Assembly (NCBI GenBank): GCA_039881045.1 | Contig: JAYWVB010000017.1 | Coordinates: 186,001-250,000, forward strand | Reading direction: 5' to 3' | Source: Chaetomium olivaceum | Lineage: Eukaryota; Ascomycota; Sordariomycetes; Sordariales; Chaetomiaceae | Length of the DNA: 64,000 nt | Part shown: one piece after another, positions 51,621 to 63,970 of the stretch | Layout: each line of letters starts with the position of its first letter | Position numbering within the stretch: position 1 is the stretch's first letter | The notes under the pieces: generated by a model | Told to the model about the DNA's origin: nothing | Database searches by the model: none | The model's input: only the letters and a program-made list of their open reading frames with translations | Made by a program: the position numbers and the translations under genes

Positions 51621-53859
51621 ACCGAAGATCAAGCAGGAAAGTCCGCTCGAGAGACTGGATCTCAAAACAAGCCAAGGAAGTGGTCCTCGGAAAGGTGAGG
51701 AAAAGCAGAAATCTAATCCAGGACGAGAGGGAGGGAAGCTGCCCTAAGTAGGAAAATTTTCAAGAACGGCCCCGCTGCATCAGCCAGGCTTGGGCTGCTA
51801 CCAAAGAAAAGGAAGGCGGGCAAGGACCACGCGGGTCCATGCCAGGAAGCATGTGCTGTGTGCCTTCCTGGAGAATATTTGGGCTCAGCGGTGCTGGAGG
51901 AAGGAGGCAACCTCCTGCGACGAGCAGACCCGCAATTCTCCTGAGAAAGAAACCAAATATGGAAGGTAAACAAATAACAAGGGGCAAGGTAACTGATGAT
52001 GTGGGGTGAAGCACAGCCATGAACAGACACCCAAACTCGAAGTGAACGTCTTTGTGAAGAGAATGGGAACTTACTTTGGCGGGAGAACGGCAGCGGGACG
52101 AAAGATGGGAGCGGCGGGACGGAGGGTGGCGGCAGGACGGAAGATTACGGCGGTGGGACGGAGGTTGAAGACGACCATGGCGGCGTTAGCGGGAGCGGTG
52201 GGGGCGAGGGCTATGGTGGGAGTGGTGATGGTGGTGGTGGTGGTGGTGGTGGGAGCGGCGGCGGCGGTGGCCATGGTCCTGCTGAGGCGGGTTAGTGAAA
52301 GGATCACCATCAAAGAAACTGAGAGAGTTGAGAGCTGGAAGTATCTCAAGACTGGACATTGAACCCAATACCAAAAATTTGAAAGCCGTCTTCAAGCAAT
52401 GACTTGACTGGAAAAGGAGGGCTTTAGAAGAAAGTGAGTCATGTCTCAAAAAATGTGCCAAATATGGAAAGAGGCATGGGAAACTGCATAGAAAGCAGTG
52501 ACAACCAAGGCAATTGACTGGTCAGGGCGAGCCAGTGTCTGCCGCTCTACCCCCAAAGGCCAACAAGACCAAAAGAGATAACGGAAATAGGAAAGATACA
52601 AGCTGAGGCAAAAATGGCATGAAATGAGAAGAACTGAGGAGAATAGCAAAGGTCGGAGGCCGGGAATTGAAGTCTCGCTGACAATAAACGCAAAACCGGG
52701 AGAGGCTTACCCAGACGCGGTCGGGTTCTGGCCCGGCGAGGGCCCCGCGGTGGCTGCGCCTCTGACGCCACGAATCTCCTTACTCGCCCAGACACTGGGT
52801 ATCTTGATATTTTTTAAGTTACTGTGACATTGTTAGTGATGATGGAGATTAAATGCCATTGTCTTTGAGGCGATGGTGACAGTACTTACGAGGCTTGCTG
52901 GCGGGGTCGGGTTGGACGGTTGGTTTGAGAGGAAGGAAATCAGAATTTGAACTTGAGGAAGTAATTATTTATCACAGCGGGATCTCGGAAGGGAAGAATG
53001 ATCAGGCCGGCAATGTGGTGATAATTCAGACGGAGTTCAGGGTGGAAGAAGTAAACACGGGCCGTGCTTGGAGTGGGATCTGTATGGAGTGGCACTCTCT
53101 CCTTCCTACACTAGTATCTCCTCTCCCAGAGATGACAGAACTCAATGTTATACAAGGAAAAAGGTGATATCCCGTTCTACCACAAGTGACTATCTGGGGG
53201 AGCAATTGTGCAGATCATGCACATCGAGCATCACTGTGGTAATCCCGTTGTCAGCACTGATAGTGAGCGAATAACAGGATCATGGGGCTGAGTTTGGCAA
53301 TCACACAACATGCAAATAGGATCAAACAAAAAAGGCGTATATGACGAGCGTAAGTTCAAATATAGTCACACTTGGGACTAGATGTGTGTGAGGATGCCCG
53401 AAGAGACCATTATAGCAAAGACTTACAACGGCTTCCCAGCTTCTTTGTTTTTGTGATGAGAGTCATGGTTAACCTTCTTGGATATATTTAGGGTTATGAA
53501 TATTCTTTGTAAAAGCCTTTGGCGGCACCTCACAATCTAATGGAGAGAGATAGATACTTTTGTCTTCTCAGTCAAGAGTGGTAATACATGTCTTGTGCAT
53601 GGAAATGTGTACAATCAAGGATGACCAATACTTGGTCCTCTTTCACATACATCCATCTTCCTTAGCTCCTGCCCTTTTCCTTCAGAATTCCCTTTTCATT
53701 GTCAAATTTGGCCTTTCCCCCATACTTTACACCAATCTACCCAAGGGTGTATCGATACTTGATGTATTTACAAGTTGATTTTCATAAGAAAAGGATCATT
53801 ACCACAGCAGTAACCACACTGTTTGCTGCTCTCAAACCAGGTACCCCTTTTCTTTGTGT
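51621..53859. other. Unresolved region upstream of the unknown gene
   Basis: Possible 5' exons of the minus-strand gene lie here. An ATG frame from 52274 down to a perfect GTAAGT donor at 52072 encodes an Ala/Thr-rich leader and FRPAA repeats, and a TTTCTCAG acceptor near 51944 would continue it with RIAGLLVAGGCLLPP until a stop at about 51770. I could not connect this to the confirmed exons, so it may be a separate short gene or untranslated leader. From 53,000 to 53,860 the sequence is AT-richer with no recognisable gene. Confidence 0.3.
52085..52168 (+). repeat. Minisatellite of four imperfect units of about 21 bases, next to a GGT tract
   Basis: The core cggcgggacgga recurs at 52085-52168 with small changes. 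At 52221-52252 follows a GGT trinucleotide run of about 10 units. On the minus strand the units would read FRPAA-type repeats. Confidence 0.7.
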
Positions 53860-54252
53860 TTACTTTGACCGAGGGTTAGGGTACAGAGATGCATCTTTGC
53901 CATAAACTAACAGATCGGAACTAAAGTAATGGTTCTTCAGTGGATGGCGGTACAACATTCCATCAAACGAAATAACATATGGCTTCTTCAGATATGGTTG
54001 ACGAGATGGTTTCCGTGTAAAATCAAGTACAGATCGAGTGCTGTCACCATTTAACATTCCCATGATGTTCAGGTCTTGGCATTCGCCCACTGTGGCTCCA
54101 GCGGTTTCCGTTGCCAGGCGGCGAAGCTGAGACAGGGATCTTAATTGACTTTGACGCGACAATCGGCCAAGACGCGTCCGCTCAACAGTACTCGAATGCG
54201 AATACCATCCATCATTGGCACTTACATACTCGACACCTCCGCACTCAGACAA
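53860..54252 (-). CDS. Questionable small open frame divergent from ORC1
   Basis: The minus-strand frame ends with a protein-like stretch (LDFTRKPSRQPYLKKPYVIS; FDGMLYRHPLKNHYFSSDLL) before TAA at 53860. It lacks a good ATG near its 5' end and overlaps the ORC1 promoter. It may be the last exon of an unrecognised gene, or chance. No family match. Confidence 0.2.
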   Translation of the reverse strand: MSECGGVEYVSANDGWYSHSSTVERTRLGRLSRQSQLRSLSQLRRLATETAGATVGECQDLNIMGMLNGDSTRSVLDFTRKPSRQPYLKKPYVISFDGMLYRHPLKNHYFSSDLLVYGKDASLYPNPRSK

Positions 54253-54319
54253 GGCGCAACGTTATCCAAAATTCTGTCAATTAGCAAACATAACTCACTC
54301 CTATTCTACAAAACCTAAA

Positions 54320-56714
54320 ATGGCCAGCGTTACTGGGCGCTCGCGCTCGAAACGTCCTCTTCCCGGAGTGATAAGAGAAGATTCGGACGACGAGCTGGGG
54401 ACCGATGACCTTCCCTGGGAATGGATCTACGAGGAAGCGGCAGATGAAGAACCGACTGAAGATACCGGGCGAAAGCGGAAACGGACCGCAGTACAGGGAC
54501 CCCAGATTATTGGCGCCCGCATGGGCAGCTTTGAGTGCTATCTCGGGGATACGGTGCTCCTGAAGGCTGAAGGCTCTAACGAAGCCTGGGTCGGCATAAT
54601 ATGCGAATTCCAGGCCGACGAGGAAGGAGAAAAGGCAGCATACTTCATGTGGTTTTCGTCTGCCCAGGAGATCCGTAACCCCAAGAAAAAGAGGACCGAC
54701 TTCCTTGAGGTGAGTGGCCGTCTGGACAGACGCAGAGCGTAGATTTTGACTAACGGCTTGATTTTACACCCAGAACGAACTGTACATTACCCCTGCCTTC
54801 GATGTCAACTCACTAGCCACCCTCAACGGCAAAGCCCACATCCTGTCCGAAGCCGCATTCATGGCCAAGTACCCGACCGGCAGGGTGCCGCGCAAGTCAA
54901 GCGAGTTTGGCAAAGTGTTTATCTGCCGCAGGGGATGCAACACGCGGACGGGCACCTACACGGACGAGTTTGTCTGGGAGGATATTTACCGTGGGCGAGA
55001 AGATATGGACAGTTTGCAGGAGATGGTTCTCAAGAACACCAAAGCCACCCGGAAGCGAAGACAAGCGAAGGAGGAACCAACCGACAAGGACTACAAGCAT
55101 GAAGGGGCCGAGGGCGAGGAGGGCGACTACGCCCCAGGGACACCGCGCACCCCAAAGAGAGCCCGAACCCGCGATGCTGTCACCCCCAGCAGCAAGCGCA
55201 AACCCGGCAGCAAGCCCGCGACTCCCTCATCACACCGACGCATCCTGGTCAAGAAACACCTAGAGTTTACCCCCCTCGCCACCCGCGTCCTCTCCCCACA
55301 CCACATCCATGCCTCCCCCTACCAGCTTGCCCGCACCCAACTCCACGTCGCATCAGTCCCAACCAGCCTCCCCTGCCGCGAAGCAGAATTCAGCCTCGTC
55401 TACTCCCACCTCGAGGCGGCCATCACCGACGGCTCCGGCACATGCATCTACATCTCCGGCACGCCAGGCACAGGCAAGACTGCAACAGTGCGCGAGGTAG
55501 TCAGCCACCTAGACGCAGCGGTGCGGGCCGACGAGCTCGACGACTTCATCTTCGTGGAGATCAACGGCATGAAGATCACCGACCCGCACCAGTCCTACTC
55601 CCTGCTCTGGGAGGCGCTCAAGGGCCAGCGGGTCAGCCCGGCGCAAGCATTGGACCTGCTAGAGCGCGAGTTTAGCCACCCGTCGCCGCGGCGCGTGCCG
55701 TGCGTCGTGCTGATGGACGAGCTCGACCAGCTGGTCACCAAGAACCAGGGCGTCATGTACAACTTCTTCAACTGGCCCGGCCTGCGCCACAGTCGTCTCA
55801 TTGTTTTGGCTGTTGCCAACACCATGGATCTGCCCGAGCGCACCCTCAGCAACAAGATCAGCTCGCGCCTGGGGCTGACCCGCATTACATTTCCCGGGTA
55901 CAACCACGAGCAGCTGATGCGCATCGTGCAGAGCCGGCTAGAGGGCGTGCCAGGGGACATCGTGGACGGTGATGCAGTGCAGTTCGCTGCGCGGAAAGTG
56001 GCGGCCGTGAGCGGCGACGCTCGGCGAGCGCTGGATATCTGCCGGCGGGCGGTTGAACTCGCCGAGGCAGATGCGAAAGCGAGGGAAGAGGCGGACGGCG
56101 ATGGCGACACCGGGGCGCCGGACACACCAAGCAAAAAGGGCGGCCGCAAGGCCAAGGCCGAGGAGACGCCCAAAAAGAAAAAAGCCGCCGCCGCCGCTGG
56201 ACGAGTCACGATCGAAACAGTCCGCCGCGCCATCAGCGAGGCCACGAGCAACCCACTCCAGCAATACCTACGCTCCCTCCCCTTCGCATCACGGCTGCTG
56301 CTCGCGGCGTTGCTGATGCGCACGCAGCGCACGGGCCTGGCCGAGAGCACCTTCGGGGATGTGCTCGAGGAGATGCAGCGGACGCTCAAGCTGGCCGGGG
56401 AGAGCCGGCCGCTGATGTTGCTCGACCGGAAGGCGGCCGAGATCACCAACGCCAACGGGGCCGGGGCCGGGCCCGGGGCAGGCTCGGGGCTGATGATGAC
56501 GACGGGGCCGATCCGAGCCAAGAACAGCTCCCAGCTGGTGCGGCCCGCCGGGTTGAGTGCCGCTGCTGTGGACCTCACGGGGGCGGGGATTATTAATCTG
56601 GAGGCGCACAAGGCGGAAAGGCCGAGCAAGATGCGTTTGGCGGTAGGGGATGAGGAGGTGAGACTGGCTTTTCGAGATGATCCAGAGATCAAAGGGCTTG
56701 GTGTGATGTTGTAA
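54320..56714 (+). CDS. ORC1: Origin recognition complex subunit 1
   Basis: Exon 1 (54320-54709) and exon 2 (54774-56714) are joined over a 64-base intron with a CTAAC branch, giving 776 residues. A BAH domain occupies roughly residues 55-205 (GDTVLLKAEGSNEAWVGIIC; AAYFMWFSSAQEI; FGKVFICRRGCNTRTGTY). A Lys/Arg/Pro-rich linker follows. The AAA+ core has Walker A GTPGTGKTATV (near 359-369), Walker B CVVLMDELDQL (near 438-448), sensor VLAVANTMDLPE with the ORC1 signature GLTRITFPGYNHEQL, and an arginine-finger region SGDARRALDICRRAVE. A winged-helix C-terminus (SLPFASRLLLAALLMRTQRT) ends the protein. A Lys/Ala insert (ETPKKKKAAAAAGR) lies between the AAA+ lid and the winged helix. ORC1 is the ATPase that marks replication origins and loads MCM with Cdc6 in the nucleus. 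The sequence is intact. Confidence 0.96.
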
Positions 56715-56885
56715 AGAGAGAGATACCCATGGATATTATATCCGGTTAGACCAGACCAGGATAGAAACGTCATGTTCATTCCATCTATCATATCGGTTCC
56801 CCCTGTGCGCGTGTGATGCGGCAACAGACATATATGTGTACAAGCATTCGCCATTACTAACACACCAACCCCTCCCTCACTCCGC

Positions 56886-58513
56886 TTAGAACTTCCTCCT
56901 CGATAATGTCGGCTTCCATTCGAGGGGATGTGATTCTGGCGTGGCGGTTGGATCCTCCTTCCAGATTTTGACTGTCGATTGTTAGCTTCCTGTTCATACA
57001 AATATATATCAACCCGCACAGATGTCAAGGAAAACTTACTCGTCTTATCCGCCTCGCCGCATATCAACCTCGAGCCGGAGTTATCAAAGATGGAGCTCAT
57101 CAACCCCGACTCAGCATCCAACGAGCCAGGCTGCGCCGTGGTATCCAGCGCCTGGAAACGGTGGCCCGACTTCCAGTCCCAGAAACTCATCGACCCGTTA
57201 TCGCCACCCGAAAAGAAGACATTCTGATCGTTGACCGACATGGTGTTGATGATAGCGTTATGGCCCTCAAAGTTCTGCATGAACGCACCCTCAGGGCACT
57301 TCCACTGCTTGATGGTGCCCGTGCTGCCCGTGGCAAACGTGAACTCGGTCGGGTGGGTGGCCAGCGCGCGCACGCCCTTCTTGTGGTGGGTCAGAACCCC
57401 CATCGTCTTGCCCGCCGCCAGGTCCCACATGCGCACCGTCGAGTCCAGGCTGCCCGTGATGACCTGGGGGTCGGCTTCCTGGCAGACGAGGTCGGCCACG
57501 GTGCCTGTGTGGCCCGAGAGAACGTGCACGTTGCTGCGCGTGCGCATGTCCCAGACGCGGGCGGCGCCGTCGCGCCCGCCTGTGACGAGCACGTCGATGG
57601 TGGGGTGTAGTTTGAGGGCGTACACGCCTGAAAGATGGCCGTGGTAGTGGCGGATCTGTGGATGGGGTTATTGTCAGTATTTCCAAGGCCAAATAGTGCA
57701 ATAGTTCTGATGGAGTTCACTCACCACTTTGTTCGTCTCCAAGTCCCAGCACTTCACCATCTTATCCTCACCGCACGAAAACAGATAGGGATGCCGCGGC
57801 GACACGGCCAGCCCTCGTACCGTTGAGATATGCCCGGTCAGCGTCAGCCGCAGCCGCCCCGACGCCAGATCCCAGATCTTGATAGTACGGTCCCCGGCGC
57901 CCGACGCAAACCACTGATTGTTCGGCTCCACCGCCAGCGCCCGCACCCAGCCCAGATGCCCGCTGATGACGCGCTGCAGCTTCCACGGCGCGTGCCAGTC
58001 CGGCCGCGGCTGCGCCAACATGCTGTCTGGCCGCCGGCTGAGAGACATGTTTTGTGGTTCGTTGCGTTGTTGGGTCTTTGCGCCGGCGCCGGTGCCAGTG
58101 GGTTTGTTGCGAGAGAGGACCAAAGCGCTGGAACCGGGGCCGCCTGCTCCGCCGGCCGTCTTGCTCGCTGGTATTCCCTCTATCAACTTGCGCGCGTGCT
58201 CCTCTGACTTGGACGGCGGTTCCTCGGCAGCTTTAGTCTTCTTCTTGCGCGGGCCGGCCGCGGGCAGCTTTCTGGCGATGGATTCGGGGAGAGTCTGGAC
58301 ATCGCTATATTCGGCGTGGAGGCGGAGGGAGAGGGCTGATTTCGTGATGTCTGGATCTTCGGACGCCAGGCCAGGATCCAGCTTTATGCGCTTAGGGGCG
58401 GATGGGTCTGAGGTTGTGTTGGCGTAGATGGACTTGGTCTTGCGCGCGTTGTCGCGGATTAGGGCCTCGAGCCTCGAGACATCGGGGCCATTGGCGGCTA
58501 CTTCTGCTGCCAT
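56886..58513 (-). CDS. PRP46: Spliceosomal WD40 protein Prp46/PRL1 (NineTeen complex)
   Basis: Exons 57725-58513, 57040-57655 and 56886-56971 are joined over 69- and 68-base introns, giving 496 residues. The first 175 residues are Lys/Ser-rich and disordered. WD40 repeats follow in order: LQRVISGHLGWVRALAVEPN ... TIKIWDLASG; LTGHISTVRGLAVSPRHPYL; HYHGHLSGVYALKLHPTIDV; VLSGHTGTVADLVCQEADPQ; LTHHKKGVRALATHPTEFTF; NFEGHNAIINTMSVND; the seventh ends DKTIKIWKEDP. The tail is HPLEWKPTLSRRKF, as in PRL1 proteins. Prp46 is a stable NTC/U5 component that supports the spliceosome active site. The gene is tail to tail with ORC1, with 171 bases between the stops. Confidence 0.94.
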
Positions 58514-58991
58514 GGTGGTGGTGACTGTGGGTAAATATCTCTAGTTTTCCGGTTTTGGCTGTGATGATGTGGGAGTTGCTTCTTAGTTCAAATCGAAAGT
58601 TGCCTATCTCTTTTGTTCGTCGCGTTCGATGGTTGATGGCGTTGGCTCCACTCCCTGCAGCGCATCATCTCAGTTTGGGACGGAATAAACCTCCGAACGC
58701 CCCAAGTAAATTTCGATGTGTGGCTGAAGCTTGAGCCACAGTAAGGTTTCCATGGTTCCAGACCCGCACAGTGCCGGGGCATGAATAAACCCTGTTGGGT
58801 GATCAGATCCCAGCATGCTTCGGTGAGGGTGGAAGGCATCACTTACACGCTGGGCTCACTTTCATCCAAGCTGCACTATTCAAAGGGCACTTCCGGAATA
58901 TTCAAAACCGTGCTTTTCTCGCCTTCTCTTCTTCTCTCTCCTCACCTTCTTTGCAGCCACCAAATTCACGTTCTACAACCCGCACACCAAA
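58514..58991. promoter_or_regulatory. Divergent promoter between PRP46 and NAS6
   Basis: 478 bases upstream of both start codons. The NAS6-proximal part is pyrimidine-rich (cttctcttcttctctctcc near 58920-58942), typical of fungal transcription start regions. Confidence 0.45.
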
Positions 58992-60294
58992 ATGGAAGAC
59001 ACGACCGAGTCAAAGTACGCCATCCATGCGGCCGCCCGGGAAGGAAGGAGTGAGTATTTCTGACGACCCGTGAATGCCAAAATGTATTATTTGTAAAATA
59101 TTTATTAACCTTAACTACTTAGTCGCTGCTGTTGAGTCGCTCCTCCAAGTGTGTTCCGCATCCATCCTCTCGAGGTCTCACTCGCTCCAATTTCTCAGCC
59201 ACTGACCCGATCGCCTAGGCCAACCCGAAACTCGCCCAGCTCAAAGACGACGATGGCAGGCTCCCTATTCACTGGGCTGTATCGTACAACCATCCCGAGA
59301 TTGTCAGCCTGTTGATTAGTCAGAAGGGCTTTGATCCGGATGCTGAGGTAGGTTTTTTAGTCGCAAAGCATTAACCATTACATTCACACAAAGACCATGG
59401 CTGATTAATTACAGGATGACAGCGGCTGGACACCCCTCATGATCGCCGCCAGTGTCAAGGACGCTGACAAGGTGGCTGACATTCTTCTCGCTCGGGGTGC
59501 AGATGTTAATCAGACAAGTGCGTTGCTGACCTTGCTTTCATTCTTGCTCGTTCACTAATAATAATCTCCAGATAACAACGGCCAAGTACGAACTCCCCTT
59601 CCTCCTTTTACACCACACAGCCGCTCATTAAATTCAACAACCCCTCCTTCTTTACCCAACTTATCCTTCCTCCAAAACAACCTCTCCTCCCCAGTAATAC
59701 TAACCCCCACCTCCCTCCAACAAAACAGACATCCCTCCACTTCATCGCCTCCAAAACCAACCTCGACCTCGCCCGCAAGCTGCTCGAGGGCGGCGGCGCG
59801 CAGGCGGCCTCGACGCGGGTGCGCGACAAGCGCGGCCAATACCCGCTGCACCGCGCCGCCGCCGTCGGCTCGGTGCCCATGCTCAACCTCCTGATCAAGC
59901 ACCGCAGCCCCATCAACGCCACTGACTCGGCCGGCCAGACCGCGCTGCACCATGCCATTGCTGAGGGGCACGGTATGTTTTCCTTCTTTTCTACTCTGAC
60001 TCCCTTTCGTTGTGTTTGGGGAAGGACCGCAAACTGACGGGGAGATGTGACAGGAGATGCCGCTATCGCGTTGTTGAAGGCCGGCGCAGAGGCGGGTAAG
60101 AAGGATGTGGATGGGTTCACGCCGTTGGACTTGGCACCGGCGAAAGACGTACGTTGCTCTCCCTCTCTCCCTCTCCCCCCCTTTCTCCTTTTCAAAACAC
60201 TGTGTAGTTTTGGGGGTGATACTTGATACTAACACGGAACTAGGTCCGGGAATACATCGTACGCAAGGCCGAGGAGGAGGGGATCGAGTTGTAA
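58992..60294 (+). CDS. NAS6: 26S proteasome assembly chaperone Nas6 (gankyrin/PSMD10 type)
   Basis: Eight exons: 58992-59049, 59123-59148, 59219-59347, 59415-59517, 59572-59585, 59729-59972, 60054-60148 and 60244-60294. They total 720 bases, 239 residues, with frame kept throughout. Ankyrin repeats make up almost the whole protein: YAIHAAAREGRIAAVESLL; DDDGRLPIHWAVSYNHPEIV; DDSGWTPLMIAASVKDADKV; TSLHFIASKTNLDLARKLLE; DKRGQYPLHRAAAVGSVPML; SAGQTALHHAIAEGHGDAAI; DVDGFTPLDLAPAKD. Nas6 binds the Rpt3 ATPase C-domain and guides assembly of the proteasome base. Length and repeat number match the family. The fifth exon is only 14 bases. Seven introns in 1.3 kb is dense for this window. Confidence 0.93.
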
Positions 60295-60569
60295 GGGGTG
60301 CGGTTGAAGCTTGGGAGGATGGGATGGACCTGTGACGGGTGACGGTTGAGAGCGCAATGCGCGGTTCGGACTCAATTCTAATCCGGTTTACGGATGGCAG
60401 GCGGCCAGCCAGGATAGAGAGGAACAGGGATTAGCAAAAGGCTCCTGCTTGATGGTATCTCCTAGTCCGTCCGCTACATTCATTCCCCATGCAAAAAAGT
60501 CGTAGTCGTGATACATGAACGCTCCCACCAAAAGATTCCCAAGCCGACCCGCGCCAACCAGTGCCCACC

Positions 60570-63393
60570 TCATTTAATAGTCCTCTCCACCAGATCACGA
60601 TACATGGCCTTCACATCCTCCACATCTGCCCGCAACTCCTCCACCAGCTCGCTCTTCTCCCCCAACAGCTCCAGCGTCGTCTCATACCGCTCCCTCATAG
60701 CCGCCACCTCCCCCTCCAACACCTCCACTCTCTTCCCCGCCGCCCTCCCCCCTTCCGCCTCTCGCATCAGCGCAACCAACTCGGCCCGCGCATCGTCCCG
60801 CTGCCTTGAAATGCGCGCCAGCTCCTCCCGCGCCGCCACCTTCTCGCTCTCCAGCCGCCGGATCGCCGCGCTCATCCGCTCCACCAGCTGCACCGAGGGG
60901 CCCGCCGCGACTGTCGACACCGAGACCATGTCCTGCAGCACCTGCTGCGGCGACGCCGACCGCTCGCCGTTGTGGCCATGGTGATGGCCGCGGCTGACGC
61001 GGCTGGCGGAGGCGCCGCCCTCGAAGGCGTCTTCGCCGCGCTGTACCTCCATCATGTCGAGCGGGTGCTGGTGGGTGGCGGCCGCGGCCGCGGCGGCGGA
61101 GAGGGAGGCCGGGGCGGCTTCGGAGGTGGGGCTGAAGACGCTGAGCGGGCTGAAGATGCCGCTGCCGCTGCCGCTGGGGTTGGAGTTGATGGTGGGCCGG
61201 CTGGGCGGGTGCTGGGCCGAGGGGCGGCGGGAGAAGGGCATGCGCGGCTCGATGATGCCACCACCACCGCCGCCGGCGTCGCTGGTGCTGGAGGCGCCGG
61301 GGGTCTTGCGGCCGCCCTTGCTGGCAAGCGTGGTGATGCCGAGGAAGTCGGTGCTGAAGGTCCGCTGTGGGTTGGTCAGTTGTGGCGAGGCCGGCCGGCT
61401 GTCGGGCTTGAGGAACGCGCCGCCGCCTGGGAGGCCCTCGAGCCAGGACCGGGGACGCTCTGGGATGTCGCGGAGCTGTCGTTCTTCTTTTTCGGCTTCC
61501 CAGGCTTGTTTTTGCTTTTCGAACTCGGCTTTTGTTTTGGCCAGTGCCGATTCGGCTTCTTCGGCCCGTTTTTTCAGTGAGTCGAGCTGGCTTTGGTAGG
61601 ACTTGACGTCTTCCTGGATGGTGGGGATCTTGGTCTTGGCCTCGTCCAGTTCCTCCTCCTGGCGCCTGGCGCGAACAGCCTACGAAAATAAAATCAGCAC
61701 TTCCATCGAGGGTCATACAAGGCAAGTCAACTGTACTCACAGCTTCCCTCGCTTTCCTCCGCATCTCCGACTCCCTCTGCAGCGCCTCGTCCCGCTCCTT
61801 CTCCAGCCCCGTGATCCGCGCCAGCAGGGTTGTCTCAATGCCCTGCCAATTCTCGCTCGCGATCGAGTACTGCGTCTGCAGCGTCTCGACCTGCCGGAGT
61901 AGTTTGGCCTGCGAATCTCCGGCGACGCCCGACGACGCCTCTTCGGCCCGCGTGCGCATGGCCTCGAGCTTGCCCTCCATCACCTGCATTTCGGCCTTGA
62001 GTTCGAGTTCCAACGCCCGCGCCCGCTCGCTGACCCTTTCGGCCTTCTCGCGTAACTCGGTGGCTTGCGCTTTGCCCCGGTCGGCAATGAGGGTTTTCTC
62101 GACTTTGAGCGCGGCGACTTCCTCCTCCAGGTCCGCTATCCTCCGCTTGTCCTGCTCCCGGGGTTGCTCGTTCGCCTTGACGGTCATGGCGTCCGCCTGC
62201 TCGTTGGCCTTTTGGAGCCGGGAGCGGAGCTCGGCAATGGTGCTGTCTTTGGCGCGGATCTCTGGTCGTAGTGTGCTGACCTCCTTTTGTGCCTGGTCAA
62301 GTCGCCTCTGCAGGTCATCGTGCGCTTTCTCAACCTCCTGGGTGCGGCGTACTCGGCTTCGCAGGTCCTCGATTTCCTTGTCGGATTTGGCCTTGGCTGT
62401 CCTGGCGGTCTCCAACTCCTTCTCGTTCTTGGCCGCGTCCATTCGCAGCTTCTTCACAAGGGCGCGGTGCTTGTGGTCGGTGCTTGCCAGATTCTTGCCC
62501 TCTTCCATCAGCTGCACAATCTGCTGATCCTTTTCGGCCAGCTTCTTCTCTACGCTGCCCGCGGGTGCGGCCAAGGCGGCCTTCCTTGCCGCGTCTGTGG
62601 CTTCCTTCGCAAGAAACTGAAGCTTGGCTTCCAAAGCGTCTATTCGCTCGACATATTCGTGAATCTCCTCTTGATGTTGTAGTTGTGCATCTTCGGCCCT
62701 GTCTCCATTCTCCCTTCGCTCATCATCGTCGGCGTCGTCAGGGGCCGTCTTCGCACCATCTTGCGGTTCCGGGTCTGGAGGAACGATGATGGGGATATCG
62801 GTCGTGATCGATGTTATCGAAGGTGGTATGTCTGCTGAATCCCTCGCGCCATTGGCCTCATCCCCCGACACCCGAACCCCTGATCCGCCATCGACCGAAT
62901 CATCCATCTCCAGTTTTTGGGGCGAACCAGCATCCTGAGAGTTCCTTGGAAGATCTTGCGAGACGCGCGGGGAAGGGGTCTCCTTAACAAACTCCTTCAA
63001 AGTCGGGCTTGAGCGGTCCACACTGTCGGTCGAGTTCCGAGCCGGTGCATCGAGGCTCTGGCGCGGACTCCCCTGTGAAGAGATTGAGTTTCGAGCCGCT
63101 GCTTTGGCAGCCATGGCCCTCGCGAGTCTCTCTTGGAGGCGATCATTCGTGCGGGTGGAAGAAGCAGCTCTCGAAGGACCTACAGGCGACCCGGGCAGTC
63201 AGAAACATGGCGTTCAGCATTCTATTTCCCGAAAAGACATACCGGGACTCTGCTTAGCTGGCGACACGGGAGTCGCCGGTTTTGTCTCCTTCTGTTGCGC
63301 CGTCCCGTTCTCGTCCTCAGCGAGGATGTTGTCCAGGCGGGCCTCGACTCCGGCGACGGCCTGGGAAAGGAAGGAGCCCCATCGAGCCGACAT
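60570..63393 (-). CDS. TMF1: TMF1/Sgm1-type Golgi coiled-coil protein
   Basis: Exons 63243-63393, 61741-63179 and 60570-61679 are joined over 63- and 61-base introns (SPG|PSRAASS; REA|AVRARR), giving 899 residues. The start MSARWGSFLSQAVAGVEARL is a short amphipathic helix as in the family. A Ser/Pro/Asp-rich region (to about 210) is followed by long coiled coil (VERIDALEAKLQFLAKEATD; DLRSRVRRTQEVEKAHDDLQ; ALELELKAEMQVMEGKLEAM). A Gly/Ala/Ser-rich linker separates the C-terminal coiled coil, ending LLGEKSELVEELRADVEDVK then YRDLVERTIK, the TATA-modulatory-factor/Rab6-binding type end. Family members tether or organise Golgi membranes with Rab6/Ypt6. It is convergent with NAS6. Confidence 0.88.
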
Positions 63394-63936
63394 TGTTTTG
63401 TGACAAAGCTTCGTGTATGGCAGGCGATCGGAATGCTGTGGCCATCAAGTGGAGGTGTGGGAGAGTCTTGGGTCGGGTTACATCTGATCCATCTGAGCGG
63501 CCCGATATCGTGCGTGGCTGTTGCGCGGCAGACGGCTCGCTCCTTGACTTCGTTCCGTTTCTTTTGTATCGTTAAGGGCGTTATGTCGTTATGTCGATGA
63601 GGGGCTGTGATTCATACTCTCCTGGTAATTCTTCTCGTTAGAGCTGGGGGGGGGCGCAGGTCTGAGGGTTTGTTGCTGACTTGAGTTAGAAATTATCCCA
63701 ATGTCGACCTCTTGGCGTCGACAATTCAAGCCAAGCCTCGTATGCTTCGCGACCGGCAACCGCCGTTCGGCGGGTGCACAGCCGAGCGGCCACGCTCCAT
63801 GTGGGGCCGCAGTTCGGAGCTTGGCGCGCATCATCTTATCCTTGTCACCCTCTGCCAAAAAGAAGCCGAACACTTTGCAAAGGAAAATAAGTCGGTGTAA
63901 ACTAAAAGTAAAAAACAACAAAAGAAGAAGAGCTGG

Positions 63937-63970
<34 letters not shown>

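Noticed and set aside
55595..57625. 676-codon minus-strand open frame over ORC1
   Set aside because: It is PRP46 exon 2 read through its unspliced intron and then antisense to ORC1; splicing gives the proper PRL1 C-terminus ending at 56886.
63940..63967. A28 run as a retroposed poly-A tail
   Set aside because: No target-site duplication or reverse-transcribed gene body is visible next to it; a simple homopolymer is the plainer reading.
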